Origin: Mariniflexile maritimum
GTDB taxonomy: Bacteria; Bacteroidota; Bacteroidia; Flavobacteriales; Flavobacteriaceae
Length of the DNA: 64,000 bases
Direction: 5' to 3'
Assembly (NCBI RefSeq): GCF_009746565.1
Contig: NZ_WRPN01000007.1
Span: 1 to 64,000, forward strand
Below, in pieces: positions 33,805 to 43,590 of the stretch; position 1 is the first letter of the stretch; each line of letters opens with the position of its first letter. Below the pieces are notes generated by a model that saw only the letters and a list, made by a program, of their open reading frames with translations, searched no databases and was not told the origin of the DNA. The position numbers and the translations under genes were made by a program.

Positions 33805-34533
33805 ATGACAAAGCAAGAAGATTTAATTGAAAAATACATACAGAACAAACTTTCTCCCGAAGAAACCTTGTTGGTTGACGACCTTTTGCAAAACGACCCT
33901 AATTTTAAAAGGGAACTCACGTTTCATACCAATTTAAAACAGGTTCTTAAGAAAGAAGATGACGCTAATTTCAGGCACTTAATTTCAAAACTGGAACGGG
34001 AGGCAAAACATAAAAACACGCTACCCAAACGTAGGTACGCAACCTGGTTGGCCGCTGCCAGTATTGCGCTGTTAGTAGGTTTAAGCTATTTTTTCAGCAT
34101 GAACCAGAAAGCTTCTACAAGCGAACTTTTTGCCAGTTATTTTGAGCCCTACCGCAATGTGATACAGCCTTTGGAACGGGGAAATGGCAATCAAGATGAA
34201 AAATCGCTGGCGTTTTATGCCTATGAAAAAGGCGACTATGAAAAAGCCATTCAGCTGTTTACCAATTTATTTACGGCCACCAAAGAGCCTTATTATCTGT
34301 TCTATAAGGCCAATGCGTTGCTAAAATTGGAAAAAGCCAATGAAGCGGTACCACTATTGCTGGAACATTTAAAGACCAAGGATACCCTAACGGAAAAATC
34401 GACTTGGTACTTGGCCCTTGCTTATTTAAAACTTAACGATGCGGCTAATGCCAAAATGACCTTGAAAAAGGTTATTTCAGAAGGAAATTATAAAACTTCG
34501 GAAGCTAAAAAACTATTGAAGGCCTTGGAATGA
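33805..34533 (+). CDS. TPR membrane protein, putative anti-sigma partner
   Basis: 242 aa. N-terminal ~75 residues are cytosolic helices that could bind the sigma factor (KYIQNKLSPEETLLVDDLLQNDPNFKRELTFHTNL, as in zinc-less anti-sigma domains). One TM helix near 80-97 (WLAAASIALLVGLSYFF) follows. The periplasmic half carries two or three TPR repeats (SLAFYAYEKGDYEKAIQLFTNLF; ALLKLEKANEAVPLLLEHL). The sigma/TM-TPR pair is common in Flavobacteriia beside CHAT proteins. Confidence 0.75.
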   Translation: MTKQEDLIEKYIQNKLSPEETLLVDDLLQNDPNFKRELTFHTNLKQVLKKEDDANFRHLISKLEREAKHKNTLPKRRYATWLAAASIALLVGLSYFFSMNQKASTSELFASYFEPYRNVIQPLERGNGNQDEKSLAFYAYEKGDYEKAIQLFTNLFTATKEPYYLFYKANALLKLEKANEAVPLLLEHLKTKDTLTEKSTWYLALAYLKLNDAANAKMTLKKVISEGNYKTSEAKKLLKALE

Positions 34534-34558
34534 CAACAAACTGGTGTCGCTTATGTTT

Positions 34559-37417
34559 TTAAAGTCTTGCGTTTTTTTTAAATAACTTTCTATAAAACAG
34601 CAAAATAAGCAACAGGCCACCAAGTATTAAAACAGCCCACAAAAGATAATTGGTCGTGTTTAATGGCAGCGTATTGCCCGTAATTACAATACCCGACCAA
34701 TAATATGGATGTCTTAAAAGCGCATCTTCATTGGCGTTTAAATAACTAAGTTTTGCTTGCCGTAAGGCTTCTTTTTTACTGAGGCCATCACTTAGGTTTT
34801 TATAAAAATAGGTCATTATTTCCGAAGTGCTTTGGTCGTTAATTTTCCATAAAGTGGTTACAATGGATGGTACGCCCGCATAATGGAACGCCCGAGCCAA
34901 ACTTAACATGCCCTCGCCCTTTTGCAGTTTTCCAAATCCTGTTTGGCAAGCGCTTAAGGTTACCAAATCGGCATTTATTTGGTAATTATACAAATCCTTT
35001 GCGTATAGTAAGTTGGATGCGTTCTCCGTATCTTCAAACGCTAAATAGGAATAATCTGGAAACTCATCGTTTGCCGATGCGTGGGTTGCAAAATGTATCA
35101 AATTATAGGCACTTAAATCCTTTTTGAAATTGACGATACTTGCCTGTTCATCATAAATGCTGCTTTCAAAATAAGCCGAAATATTTTGTGCCTCTTGCCC
35201 ATTATACACCAAAGGAGCCATATCAAACCGCTCTGGAGTTGTTTTTCCTCTTAAAACCGATTTATTAAAATGGGGCGCAAAAACCATCAACTTATTGCTG
35301 CTTTTTACGCTTGTTTCATTTTGTTCCTGCAATAAAGTGGCAGAACTTGCATAACTTATGCTGTATTTTGAAAGCAAATACGACCGTTCGTCATCGGCAT
35401 TTGTTTGTAGCACATCAAAAGGCAGGTAATTTAAAACATCGTCGGCAAGTATGACCAAATCAGATATTTTCTTGTTTTTTAGTGCCGGCTCGATAATGGC
35501 TTTATAAATGAAATGGCTGTTTTTACCATAAACGGTTCTGTTTTCTAAATTAGGTTTTGAAAGTTGCCTATAAAAATCGGAAATGGTTTTTTTAAGGTTT
35601 TCATTAAAACTAAACCTATAAAAAGCATCATTATTTTTGGTTATTGCTGTTAAATAGAGATGGTTTTCAGTAACCAAATAACTAAAAACCGCCTGTTGGG
35701 GATGTATTGTTTTTTTTAATTCGGAAACAGGAATAACATCCGATTTATATTTCAGCCCATAGTATTTGGGGTAATCCTGTTCTATCTTGGCTATAAAATC
35801 GTAGTATTTTTTTTTGGTTATGAATAATGAATCGACCAATGCCGATTTCTCGGTTGTGCTGGCATTAAAAATAGCTTCATCCAACCGCGAAATTTTGGCC
35901 CTAAAAATTTGTTCCTCACTAATGATGGATGCTGGGATATTGCCATATTTGGTAGCTTCGGCATTTCTGTGTGCTTCCAACAATGCGATACTTTTACTTT
36001 TTTCCATAAAATAAAAAGCATCCTCTATGTACTTGCCTTCCTTACTAAGTTGGTATAACTTATACGAAATATCGACCATTTTTTGAATGGTAGGATAGGT
36101 TTCGTTCACCAAAAATTCCTTGTCCAGCTTGCTTTCAAATTCGGGCCTTAAAACATCCAAGGTTTTTATAATGGCTTTGGATGTGGTATGCGCGGTTTTT
36201 AAATATGCGATGTTATTAGTTATGGTAAATGCATCAACCAAAGCATCCTGTTTTTCTTTTAAAATAGTGATTAAAACCGTTTTTGAAACTGCCTTTCCAG
36301 GATGCGGGTTCGCGTTCGTATCCAAATTATCAAAGGTCTTTTCCAATTGAATGAGCGCCCATTGGTACTGCTTTAAACCTTCGGCTATTTTTTGTTGCTT
36401 CATCAATGCTTTACCCAATTTGGCATGGGCTAGGGCCACATCTTGATGCTTCTGGTATGCGCGGTACCTGCTTATTTTCGATAAACCTTCGCGATAGTAG
36501 GCCAGCGCTTTGGTGTCATTTTTAAGTCCGGAATAGGCATCACCATAAATTAAATCGACCTCTCTTGAAAAAGGGTTTTCTTCAGGAAACATGCGAACAC
36601 TTTCATTTAAAGTAGCAATGGCGATTTGAAATTGTTCTTGTTGAATATGGTTTTTGGCTAAAAGGATATAGGTTGATAGTATCCTGTTCTTAAAAATTGG
36701 GTCGTTTTTTTTAGGTTTATAAAAGGTTAAAGCTTCGGTTAACAACACATTTGATGCTTTAAAATCTTTTTTATCCTCATATACTTGTGACAGCAATTTT
36801 TTGGAATTCATTAGTGACGATTCCCAATCATCCAAACTATCTTTATAGGTTGTAATTAAAGCACTGTTCTTCTTTAGATGGTATTCTGCCAATTCATATT
36901 TGCCCGTGTGCTTATAAATAACCCCTAAAAAACTATATAAACTGGATAATGTTGCTAAATCGTTCTTGGTTTTTTTATGTTCTGGAATGGCTTGAAGTTT
37001 GGTAAACAGCTTTTGGAAATATTTTTTTGAGGTTGCATAATCTTTAATTTTATAGTGGTAATTGCCTTTATCGAAAAGTAAATAGTCTTTATAATAATTG
37101 CTATTTGGTAAGGCTTCAAAACGCTTATCGAATGTTAAAAGGCTGTCCTCCAGCCTCAGGTTTTTTTGGTAATTTTTCAAGTCGTAATAATACCCATTTG
37201 CATTCATTAAGTAGATGTATCCATTAAGAACGTATTCCAATTCATTTTGCTGTTTCGCTAAATGGATGGTTTTTTCATAGTAAAAATAGGCACTGTCTTT
37301 ATTGGTAAAATGATAATGAAAAGCCTTACTGTATGCCTGTTGCAACTCATTGGATTGTGCCTTTGCACCTTGGAAACAAGCGAAAATGTAGCATAGAGAG
37401 ATAGCAAAAATACGCAT
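34559..37417 (-). CDS. Exported TPR-CHAT protein
   Basis: 952 aa. Signal peptide (MRIFAISLCYIFACFQGAKA), then ~550 residues of TPR repeats (for example YLLFDKGNYHYKIKDYATSKKYFQKLF; AEYHLKKNSALITTYKD) and a C-terminal CHAT domain, a caspase-fold cysteine peptidase domain. Its dyad is visible: HFATHA with His779 and LSACQTG with Cys824. It closes with a membrane helix (YLLWAVLILGGLLLILLFY) and a basic tail, so the bulk should be periplasmic. CHAT proteases such as TPR-CHAT (Csx29) and the proteases next to bacterial gasdermins switch on partner proteins by cleavage. Here the convergent sigma/TPR pair lies beside it. Confidence 0.85.
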   Translation of the reverse strand: MRIFAISLCYIFACFQGAKAQSNELQQAYSKAFHYHFTNKDSAYFYYEKTIHLAKQQNELEYVLNGYIYLMNANGYYYDLKNYQKNLRLEDSLLTFDKRFEALPNSNYYKDYLLFDKGNYHYKIKDYATSKKYFQKLFTKLQAIPEHKKTKNDLATLSSLYSFLGVIYKHTGKYELAEYHLKKNSALITTYKDSLDDWESSLMNSKKLLSQVYEDKKDFKASNVLLTEALTFYKPKKNDPIFKNRILSTYILLAKNHIQQEQFQIAIATLNESVRMFPEENPFSREVDLIYGDAYSGLKNDTKALAYYREGLSKISRYRAYQKHQDVALAHAKLGKALMKQQKIAEGLKQYQWALIQLEKTFDNLDTNANPHPGKAVSKTVLITILKEKQDALVDAFTITNNIAYLKTAHTTSKAIIKTLDVLRPEFESKLDKEFLVNETYPTIQKMVDISYKLYQLSKEGKYIEDAFYFMEKSKSIALLEAHRNAEATKYGNIPASIISEEQIFRAKISRLDEAIFNASTTEKSALVDSLFITKKKYYDFIAKIEQDYPKYYGLKYKSDVIPVSELKKTIHPQQAVFSYLVTENHLYLTAITKNNDAFYRFSFNENLKKTISDFYRQLSKPNLENRTVYGKNSHFIYKAIIEPALKNKKISDLVILADDVLNYLPFDVLQTNADDERSYLLSKYSISYASSATLLQEQNETSVKSSNKLMVFAPHFNKSVLRGKTTPERFDMAPLVYNGQEAQNISAYFESSIYDEQASIVNFKKDLSAYNLIHFATHASANDEFPDYSYLAFEDTENASNLLYAKDLYNYQINADLVTLSACQTGFGKLQKGEGMLSLARAFHYAGVPSIVTTLWKINDQSTSEIMTYFYKNLSDGLSKKEALRQAKLSYLNANEDALLRHPYYWSGIVITGNTLPLNTTNYLLWAVLILGGLLLILLFYRKLFKKNARL

Positions 37418-37470
37418 AAAAAAAGCCCTCCGTTTTGGTGGAGAGCTTAAATATACTGATTTATAGCAAA

Positions 37471-38124
37471 CTATAATCCAACAACGGGGGTTGGAATGGT
37501 AATTTCGCCCACTACATCTGTTTTTAGCGTGGTGTACATGGTGCCTTCCCCTTTAAAATCCGATGTTAATTGTAGTGCATTTTGATTTAAAGGATCTTCA
37601 ACGTGTTGGAATTTGGCATCAACCAACTGGTTTTTCATGTTTTTTATGATCACATTTGAAACGCTTAATTCTTTCCCCAATACAATGAAGGTTTTTGAGG
37701 ATAATTTTCGTTTCGGGTTGCAATTGCTCTCTTTGCTATCAAAACAAGGTTGAGGCGGGGGCAGTGGGCCTCCGGGGCCTAATACCGGTTTTTTTGAAAT
37801 TAAATAAGCGTTGAAGCGCACTAATTTTTCAATTTGAACCTGAATAGTCTCGATGCGTTCCAGAACTTTTTTATTGCCATTTTCCAATTCGGCAACAAGT
37901 TTTGTTTTTTCCAGTTTTAATCGTTTAATTTCGGCCTCTGCCCCAGAATAATAGAGTTCAATGCCATTGAGATAATCATAGTTTTGCGTTACCATTTTTT
38001 TGGTTGCCATGGCCGCTAGCGCATCCTGAGACGTTACGTCTTGTTGTGAAATTGGCTCTTGGTTGCTACACGATAGCATCATAAAAGCACTTAAAAACAG
38101 TGTGGATAACATCATTTTTTTCAT
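37471..38124 (-). CDS. Lipoprotein with coiled coil, unknown function
   Basis: 217 aa from ATG 38124 (a start 27 bases earlier is less likely). The lipobox FMMLSCSNQ marks a lipoprotein. A predicted coiled coil follows (AEAEIKRLKLEKTKLVAELENGNKKVLERIETIQVQIEKL, residues ~70-110), then a proline-rich link with GPGGPLPPPQPC and a strand-rich end. Located 50 bases upstream of the CHAT gene on the same strand, so possibly its partner. No family recognised. Confidence 0.65.
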   Translation of the reverse strand: MKKMMLSTLFLSAFMMLSCSNQEPISQQDVTSQDALAAMATKKMVTQNYDYLNGIELYYSGAEAEIKRLKLEKTKLVAELENGNKKVLERIETIQVQIEKLVRFNAYLISKKPVLGPGGPLPPPQPCFDSKESNCNPKRKLSSKTFIVLGKELSVSNVIIKNMKNQLVDAKFQHVEDPLNQNALQLTSDFKGEGTMYTTLKTDVVGEITIPTPVVGL

Positions 38125-38246
38125 TGTTTTATTGAATTGGTTAATACTCATTTATCATTAGTGTTATTTTAAGACGCAATGTTAACATCGGTATAAAAAA
38201 ATGACCTAACTATTTTATGGAATTAAAGGATTTGGGAACATTTAAA

Positions 38247-39374
38247 CTAATTCAGCATAAATAAATCGGAAGCTATTCCGTCGCTTAAAAATTTTCCTTT
38301 TTGGGTTACAAACACTGTATCGTCATCAAGATACAATAAATTTTCATTAATATGTTTTTCAGCTTGTTGTAACAGATATTTTTTGTAATGCTTGCCAAAA
38401 TCGTTTGTAACTTTTTCCAAGGAAACGCCCCAAATGGTTCGTAAGCCCGTCATCACGTATTCGTTGTATTTATCGGTAACGGTCAATGTTTCGGTTTCAA
38501 TTGGAAGAATATCTTGCTGTAAAGATTTGATGTATTTTGAATTGTTTCGCACATTCCAACCGCGTTCATTGCCATTAAAGGAGTGTGCCGAGGGGCCAAT
38601 GCCCACATACGGTTTCCCCTGCCAGTATGCCGAGTTGTTTTTGCTGAAAAAATGGGGTTTCCCAAAATTTGACAGTTCATAATGCACAAAACCTGAAGCT
38701 TCCAGTGTTTCAATTAACATATAAAATTGTTCTTGGGCTGCTTCGTCATCCACATTTTTAATAAGGCCTTTTTTTATAAAGGTATCTAACGCCGTTTTAG
38801 GCTCAACCGTTAAGGCATAACTTGAAATGTGCGGTATATGGAAACTTAACGCGGTTTCTATGTTTTTTAGCCAGTTATCATTGGTTAAACCCGGGATTCC
38901 GTAGATTAAATCGACCGAAATATTATCGAAATGTTTGGTTGCTTCTTTTAAACAATTTTTTGCTTCTTCGGCATTGTGCACGCGGTTCATCAATTTTAAA
39001 TCGGCTTCAAAAAAAGATTGTATGCCAATGGATAAGCGGTTTATCGGACTTTTAGATAGCTGGATTATGGTGTTTTTAGATAAATCATCGGGGTTTGCTT
39101 CTAAGGTAATTTCAGGATTTTCTGTAACCTCATAGTTTTCATAAACAGTATCAATCAATAATCGTAATTCGGCAATCGTCAATAATGAAGGGGTGCCACC
39201 ACCAAAATATATGGTTTCAACGGTTTGGTTTTTAAGCTCGTTTTTGCGCAGTTTCAATTCTTTAACCAACGCATTAACCAGGTCGCTTTTTTTCTTGATA
39301 GACGTTGAAAAGTGAAAATCGCAATAATGGCACGCTTGCTTACAAAATGGAATATGGATGTAGATTCCTGCCAT
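38247..39374 (-). CDS. hemW: Radical SAM heme chaperone HemW
   Basis: 375 aa, normal length. The iron-sulfur site at PFCKQACHYCDF (Cys11, Cys15, Cys18) is the HemW-type CxxxCxxC; YFGGGTPSLL and SIGIQSF follow. HemW binds heme and delivers it to proteins such as the respiratory chain; it was once called an oxygen-independent coproporphyrinogen oxidase. Its start codon overlaps the ruvC stop by one base, so the two are co-transcribed. Confidence 0.93.
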   Translation of the reverse strand: MAGIYIHIPFCKQACHYCDFHFSTSIKKKSDLVNALVKELKLRKNELKNQTVETIYFGGGTPSLLTIAELRLLIDTVYENYEVTENPEITLEANPDDLSKNTIIQLSKSPINRLSIGIQSFFEADLKLMNRVHNAEEAKNCLKEATKHFDNISVDLIYGIPGLTNDNWLKNIETALSFHIPHISSYALTVEPKTALDTFIKKGLIKNVDDEAAQEQFYMLIETLEASGFVHYELSNFGKPHFFSKNNSAYWQGKPYVGIGPSAHSFNGNERGWNVRNNSKYIKSLQQDILPIETETLTVTDKYNEYVMTGLRTIWGVSLEKVTNDFGKHYKKYLLQQAEKHINENLLYLDDDTVFVTQKGKFLSDGIASDLFMLN

Positions 39375-39928
39375 TATTTCTTAACCCTATTTTCATTTTG
39401 CTTCACAAAAGCATCCCAACCCGTATAACTTTTACCAACTTCAACCTTTCCTTCATTATAAAAATGGCAAACGGCTGCAGCCAAACCATCGGTAGCATCG
39501 AGGTTTTTTGGTAGTGTTTTTAAATTCAAAAGGTTTTGAAGCATTTTGGCAACCTGTTCTTTGCTGGCATTTCCATTTCCGGTAATGGCCATTTTTATCT
39601 TTTTGGGCGAATATTCGGTGATGGGTATTTCCCTGCTCAAGCCCGCAGCCATTGCAACACCTTGGGCACGACCCAACTTTAGCATACTTTGTACGTTTTT
39701 ACCAAAAAAAGGGGCTTCAATAGCTATTTCATCGGGGTGATGGGTGTCGATGAGTTCGATGGTGCGTTCGAAAATGAGCTTCAACTTTAAATAATGGTCG
39801 TCGTATTTTTTTAAATCCAGCTCGTTAAGTTGTAAAAAGGTCATGGTTTTTCCAACCACTTTAATAAGTCCGAAACCCATAATCGTAGTTCCGGGGTCAA
39901 TACCTAAAATGATTTTTTCTTTACTCAT
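39374..39928 (-). CDS. ruvC: Crossover junction endodeoxyribonuclease RuvC
   Basis: 184 aa, RNase H-like Holliday junction resolvase. Catalytic Asp11 in LGIDPGTT, Glu in [10 protein letters not shown], and the C-terminal [12 protein letters not shown] carrying the last acid residues. Resolves Holliday junctions with RuvAB in recombination repair. Overlaps hemW. Confidence 0.94.
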   Translation of the reverse strand: MSKEKIILGIDPGTTIMGFGLIKVVGKTMTFLQLNELDLKKYDDHYLKLKLIFERTIELIDTHHPDEIAIEAPFFGKNVQSMLKLGRAQGVAMAAGLSREIPITEYSPKKIKMAITGNGNASKEQVAKMLQNLLNLKTLPKNLDATDGLAAAVCHFYNEGKVEVGKSYTGWDAFVKQNENRVKK

Positions 39929-39982
39929 TGATGCGCTCTATATATAATTTCAGAATATTGACTTAATTTGCACACACAGTTT

Positions 39983-40951
39983 ATGATAGACACGGTACCA
40001 TACAAAACTAAACAATTCTTTTTTGTGCTTATAAAAATAAGTATTGTAGTGGCTGCTTTTTATTTTATCTATCAAAAACTTGCACAGAATAGCGATTTAA
40101 AGTTTTCTGTTTTTACTGAATTATTAGTCAAAAACACTCTTTTTTCGCTAAAAAACGGGATTATTTTAGCCTTTTTAAGCTTTTTTAATTGGTTTTTTGA
40201 AATTGTAAAATGGCAGCAATTAGTTACCCCAATACAAAACATAAGCTTTAAAAATGCGCTTGAACAAACATTGGGGGCATTAACGGCCTCCTTATTTACG
40301 CCCAATAGAATTGGCGAATATGGTGCCAAAGCCATGTATTTTACCAAAGATTATAGAAAACGTATTTTGCTCATAACCCTAATTGGTAATTTAATACAAA
40401 TGGGCGTAACGGTACTTTTTGGCTGTGTTGGAATCTACTTTTTTATGAAGGAATTTCAGGTGGTTTTAAACGTTTCAAACATGCTTAAAATTTTAATTAT
40501 TGGACTGATTGTCATTGCAATAATTGTGTTTTTCATTCGTAAAACGAAATGGTCTATCAAAGGTTTTTCATTTGAAAAAATTAGCACGTTCATTAAAAAC
40601 TATCCAATGAACATAATGGTTTATGGCCTTGTTTTATCACTTCTTCGCTACTTCATTTTTTCATTTCAGTTTTACTATTTATTAACGCTTTTTGGTATAG
40701 AAATCTCGTATTTACAGGCTATGATGCTAATTACTTCTATGTATTTATTGGCTTCCATTATCCCTTCCATCTTTGCTTTTGACGTGGTTGTAAAAGGCAG
40801 TGTTGCGGTATATTTATTTGGTTTTATGGGCGTAAATGCCGTAACTGTTTTATGCATTGTTACGCTTATGTGGGTGTTTAATTTTGTAATTCCTAGTGTT
40901 TTTGGAAGCTATTTTGTTTTGAAGTTTAATTTACCCGAAACCAACTCATGA
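39983..40951 (+). CDS. Flippase-like membrane protein (UPF0104/LPG synthase TM family)
   Basis: 322 aa from ATG 39983 (a TTG at 39968 is less likely). Eight or so membrane helices (FFVLIKISIVVAAFYFIYQKL; FALGYGLVLSLLRYFIF-like; LLASIIPSIFAFDVV) and the family motif LTASLFTPNRIGEYGAKAMYF. Related to the integral membrane half of LPG synthases and to flippases of lipid-linked precursors. Its stop overlaps the glycosyltransferase start (ATGA). Confidence 0.78.
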   Translation: MIDTVPYKTKQFFFVLIKISIVVAAFYFIYQKLAQNSDLKFSVFTELLVKNTLFSLKNGIILAFLSFFNWFFEIVKWQQLVTPIQNISFKNALEQTLGALTASLFTPNRIGEYGAKAMYFTKDYRKRILLITLIGNLIQMGVTVLFGCVGIYFFMKEFQVVLNVSNMLKILIIGLIVIAIIVFFIRKTKWSIKGFSFEKISTFIKNYPMNIMVYGLVLSLLRYFIFSFQFYYLLTLFGIEISYLQAMMLITSMYLLASIIPSIFAFDVVVKGSVAVYLFGFMGVNAVTVLCIVTLMWVFNFVIPSVFGSYFVLKFNLPETNS

Positions 40952-42072
40952 TTACAACAAGCATCGTAATTACCTTAATGTATCTGCTTTTAATTGGAAG
41001 TTTTGCTTTTGGTTTTGAAAGGGTAAAAACGTTTAAACTTGAAAAAACACCTTCAAAAACACGGTTTTCGGTTATTGTCCCTTTTCGGAATGAAGCTGGA
41101 AATTTACCGGCTTTACTAACATCGATTCATGCTTTAAACTACCCCAAAGATTTGTTTGAAATTATTTTTGTGGATGATGATTCGGATGATGATTCGGTTG
41201 GATTAATCGAAAAATCTACAACCGAAAGTCATGTTTACTTCAAAGTTGTTTTGAATGAACGGAAAACTAATTCACCGAAAAAGGATGCCATAACAACAGC
41301 CATTAAACACGCAACAAACGACTGGATTATTACCACCGATGCCGATTGTGTTTTACCAAACCATTGGCTTGAAGGTTTTGATGAATTCATTCAAAAAAAC
41401 AACACTCATTGCATCGTCGCACCTGTAACTTACATTGAGGCAAACCGCTTTTTAAATCGGTTTCAGTTGCTGGATTTTTTAAGTTTACAAGGCGCTACCA
41501 TGGGCGGTTTTGGTATAAAAAAACCGTTTTTGTGCAATGGCGCCAACTTTGGGTATAAAAAATCACTTTTTATAGAAGTGAACGGGTTTGATGGCAACGC
41601 CCAAACCGCTAGTGGCGATGATGTATTTCTGCTTGAAAAGGCCGTTAAAAAACACCCAAAACACGTGCATTATTTAAAATGCGAACACAGTATCGTGCTA
41701 ACAAAAGCGCAACCAACATGGGCACAACTTATAAACCAGCGTAAACGTTGGGCATCAAAAACAAGTGCTTATGATAATTGTTTTGGTAAATGTGCGGGCC
41801 TTGTGGTACTACTTGAAAATGCCCTTGTTTTGGCATTGGTTTTACTTTTGGTATTGGGTGCTTTAAATTTGAGAACCCTCATTTTTTCACTCTTTATAAA
41901 ATGCAGTATCGATTTCCTTTTAATCTATAAATCGGCCGTATTTTTCAATCAAAAAAGCGTTTTAAGGCATTATCTATTGGGTTTTATGGTCTATCCCGTT
42001 TTTAGTGTTTACGTTGCTTGTTGGTCGTTATTTTCAAGCTACCAGTGGAAAGGCCGAAGGTTTAAAAAGTAG
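40948..42072 (+). CDS. Family 2 glycosyltransferase
   Basis: 374 aa. N-terminal membrane helix (SIVITLMYLLLIGSFAFGF), GT-A domain with VIVPFRNEAGNLPALL, the DDDSDDDS and TDADCVLP motifs (metal-binding DxD), and QRKRWASK. C-terminal membrane helices (VVLLENALVLALVLLLVLGAL). Probably makes a lipid or surface glycan; works with the flippase-like protein encoded just upstream. Confidence 0.87.
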   Translation: MITTSIVITLMYLLLIGSFAFGFERVKTFKLEKTPSKTRFSVIVPFRNEAGNLPALLTSIHALNYPKDLFEIIFVDDDSDDDSVGLIEKSTTESHVYFKVVLNERKTNSPKKDAITTAIKHATNDWIITTDADCVLPNHWLEGFDEFIQKNNTHCIVAPVTYIEANRFLNRFQLLDFLSLQGATMGGFGIKKPFLCNGANFGYKKSLFIEVNGFDGNAQTASGDDVFLLEKAVKKHPKHVHYLKCEHSIVLTKAQPTWAQLINQRKRWASKTSAYDNCFGKCAGLVVLLENALVLALVLLLVLGALNLRTLIFSLFIKCSIDFLLIYKSAVFFNQKSVLRHYLLGFMVYPVFSVYVACWSLFSSYQWKGRRFKK

Positions 42073-42074
42073 CA

Positions 42075-42554
42075 TTAATTGGCGTGTACAATAATGGGCA
42101 GTTCAAATTCGGTTTTTACCTGTTGCCCGCGTTTTATGGCAGGATATACTTTGGGCAACGAATCTAAACTTGAATGGATTAAGGCTTTAATATTGGGTAT
42201 TTCACGGGTAACCAAACTATCAACTTCGATATTTAAAAGCGATAACGTACCTGTTTCAGATACTTGAAATTTTAAGTTTATGGTATCGGTTACATCATGG
42301 GTTACCGTAATGGGTACTTTTTGAAGATATTCTAAAATATGGGTTGTTAAAACCTGATTGAAACAGGCCGTTTTTTCAGATTTCAGCTCCAATGCATCGC
42401 ATGTTGAAAAAGAGGGATATACATCAACCTCATTCCAGTTAAAGGTTTGCAGTTCTTCATTTAAAATAGCATCGGAAGATGTTTTTTTTACATTGAAGTA
42501 CTCGCAGGACGTAAGCGTTAAAACGATTATAAAAACACAAATTTGCTTCATCAT
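42075..42554 (-). CDS. Lipoprotein with TonB C-terminal-like fold
   Basis: 159 aa. Lipobox LTLTSCEYF (Cys17). The second half resembles a TonB-type C-terminal domain (TCDALELKSEKTACFNQVLTTHI; DTINLKFQVSETGTLSLLNIE; VYPAIKRGQQVKTEFELPIIV), a fold often used by energy-transducer-like proteins in Bacteroidota. No proline-rich spacer or inner-membrane helix, so it is not an ordinary TonB. Confidence 0.65.
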   Translation of the reverse strand: MMKQICVFIIVLTLTSCEYFNVKKTSSDAILNEELQTFNWNEVDVYPSFSTCDALELKSEKTACFNQVLTTHILEYLQKVPITVTHDVTDTINLKFQVSETGTLSLLNIEVDSLVTREIPNIKALIHSSLDSLPKVYPAIKRGQQVKTEFELPIIVHAN

Positions 42555-42655
42555 GTAAAACTAAACCCGAAAAGTACGCTTTTTTTGGTTTTTATTTTCA
42601 GCGCGCTTTCATTTTTTCAATCCATTTGTGAATAAAATTCTTTTTAAAAAGAAGA

Positions 42656-42686
42656 AACCCTATGGGTCTCTCACCTCCATAGGGTT
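42656..42686. terminator. Hairpin downstream of the response-regulator gene
   Basis: AACCCTATGG (42656-42665) and CCATAGGGTT (42677-42686), perfect 10-bp stem; on the minus strand it is followed by a T-rich stretch. It lies about 220 bases from the response-regulator stop. The gap 42555-42904 has no gene I can support. Confidence 0.55.
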
Positions 42687-42904
42687 ATGTAAATTGCTAT
42701 TATCAACAAAAAAATTGAGGGATTACTAATTTTTTGAAGTGTTGACACTACAAAGATAAACAATACTAAATTATCGGAACTGCGGGAAACCCGTAATTGG
42801 ATTTAAAATTTTTTGGAAACACTAAGTATAATGGGCAAAAGCGGCGATTTAAAAAAATTAAAAAAATTTAAAAACCCAATTTCTTTTAAGAATTTACTTG
42901 CATA

Positions 42905-43579
42905 CTATACAAATCCCTTGCTTTTTGCGGCGTTCAATAAAGTTTCATCCTGTCCGTCTTGCACATCAAAAATATCCCTTAATTGCTTTTTGCGTTTTTC
43001 AACCCCGCTTAACGACATGTTTAAATGGGCTGCAAGGTTTTTTGTTTTTACGCCTTGCGATAATAAATGAAGGATCTTTCTGTTTTTATCATCAATGATA
43101 ATATCGCTTTTGCTGGCCTTTTTTAAGTAACTGTTTACGGTACCACTGTAAAATGGCGGGTTGTTCAATATGGCTTGAAACGCACTTGCCAATTCACTAG
43201 AGGTTAAATCGCTTTTTATTAAAAACCCTTCTGGTTTAATGGTTTTTATGATATTAAATATCCTAAAGGATTCATTGAACATGGTTAAAATGATGATTTT
43301 TGCCAATGGTAGCACGGTACGCGCGTAAGCGGCTAAATCTTCGCCGGAGGTCATGAGCCCATCGGCCGAGGGCGGTAAGCTTATATCGACAAATAATACG
43401 TTGTAAGGCGTTTTTTTTTCAACCGATTTATCCATTAAATGTATGGCTTCATCGCAATTGTTTGCTACATCAATTTCTAAAACCTGATGTTCCTTTTTTG
43501 TGAAGCGCAGGGTGTTTTGATAGCCTTCGATAATCATAGGGTGATCATCAATCATTAAGATTTTAATGTGTTGGGTCAT
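42905..43579 (-). CDS. Response regulator, NarL/LuxR type
   Basis: 224 aa. Receiver domain with the acidic pocket (MIDDHP) and phosphoacceptor Asp65 (VLFVDISLP), a Lys late in the domain (FLIKSD), then a LuxR-type HTH (KILHLLSQGVKTKNLAAHLNMSLSGVEKRKKQL). Works with the histidine kinase encoded directly upstream. Confidence 0.9.
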   Translation of the reverse strand: MTQHIKILMIDDHPMIIEGYQNTLRFTKKEHQVLEIDVANNCDEAIHLMDKSVEKKTPYNVLFVDISLPPSADGLMTSGEDLAAYARTVLPLAKIIILTMFNESFRIFNIIKTIKPEGFLIKSDLTSSELASAFQAILNNPPFYSGTVNSYLKKASKSDIIIDDKNRKILHLLSQGVKTKNLAAHLNMSLSGVEKRKKQLRDIFDVQDGQDETLLNAAKSKGFV

Positions 43580-43590
43580 TGGTTGGGTTG

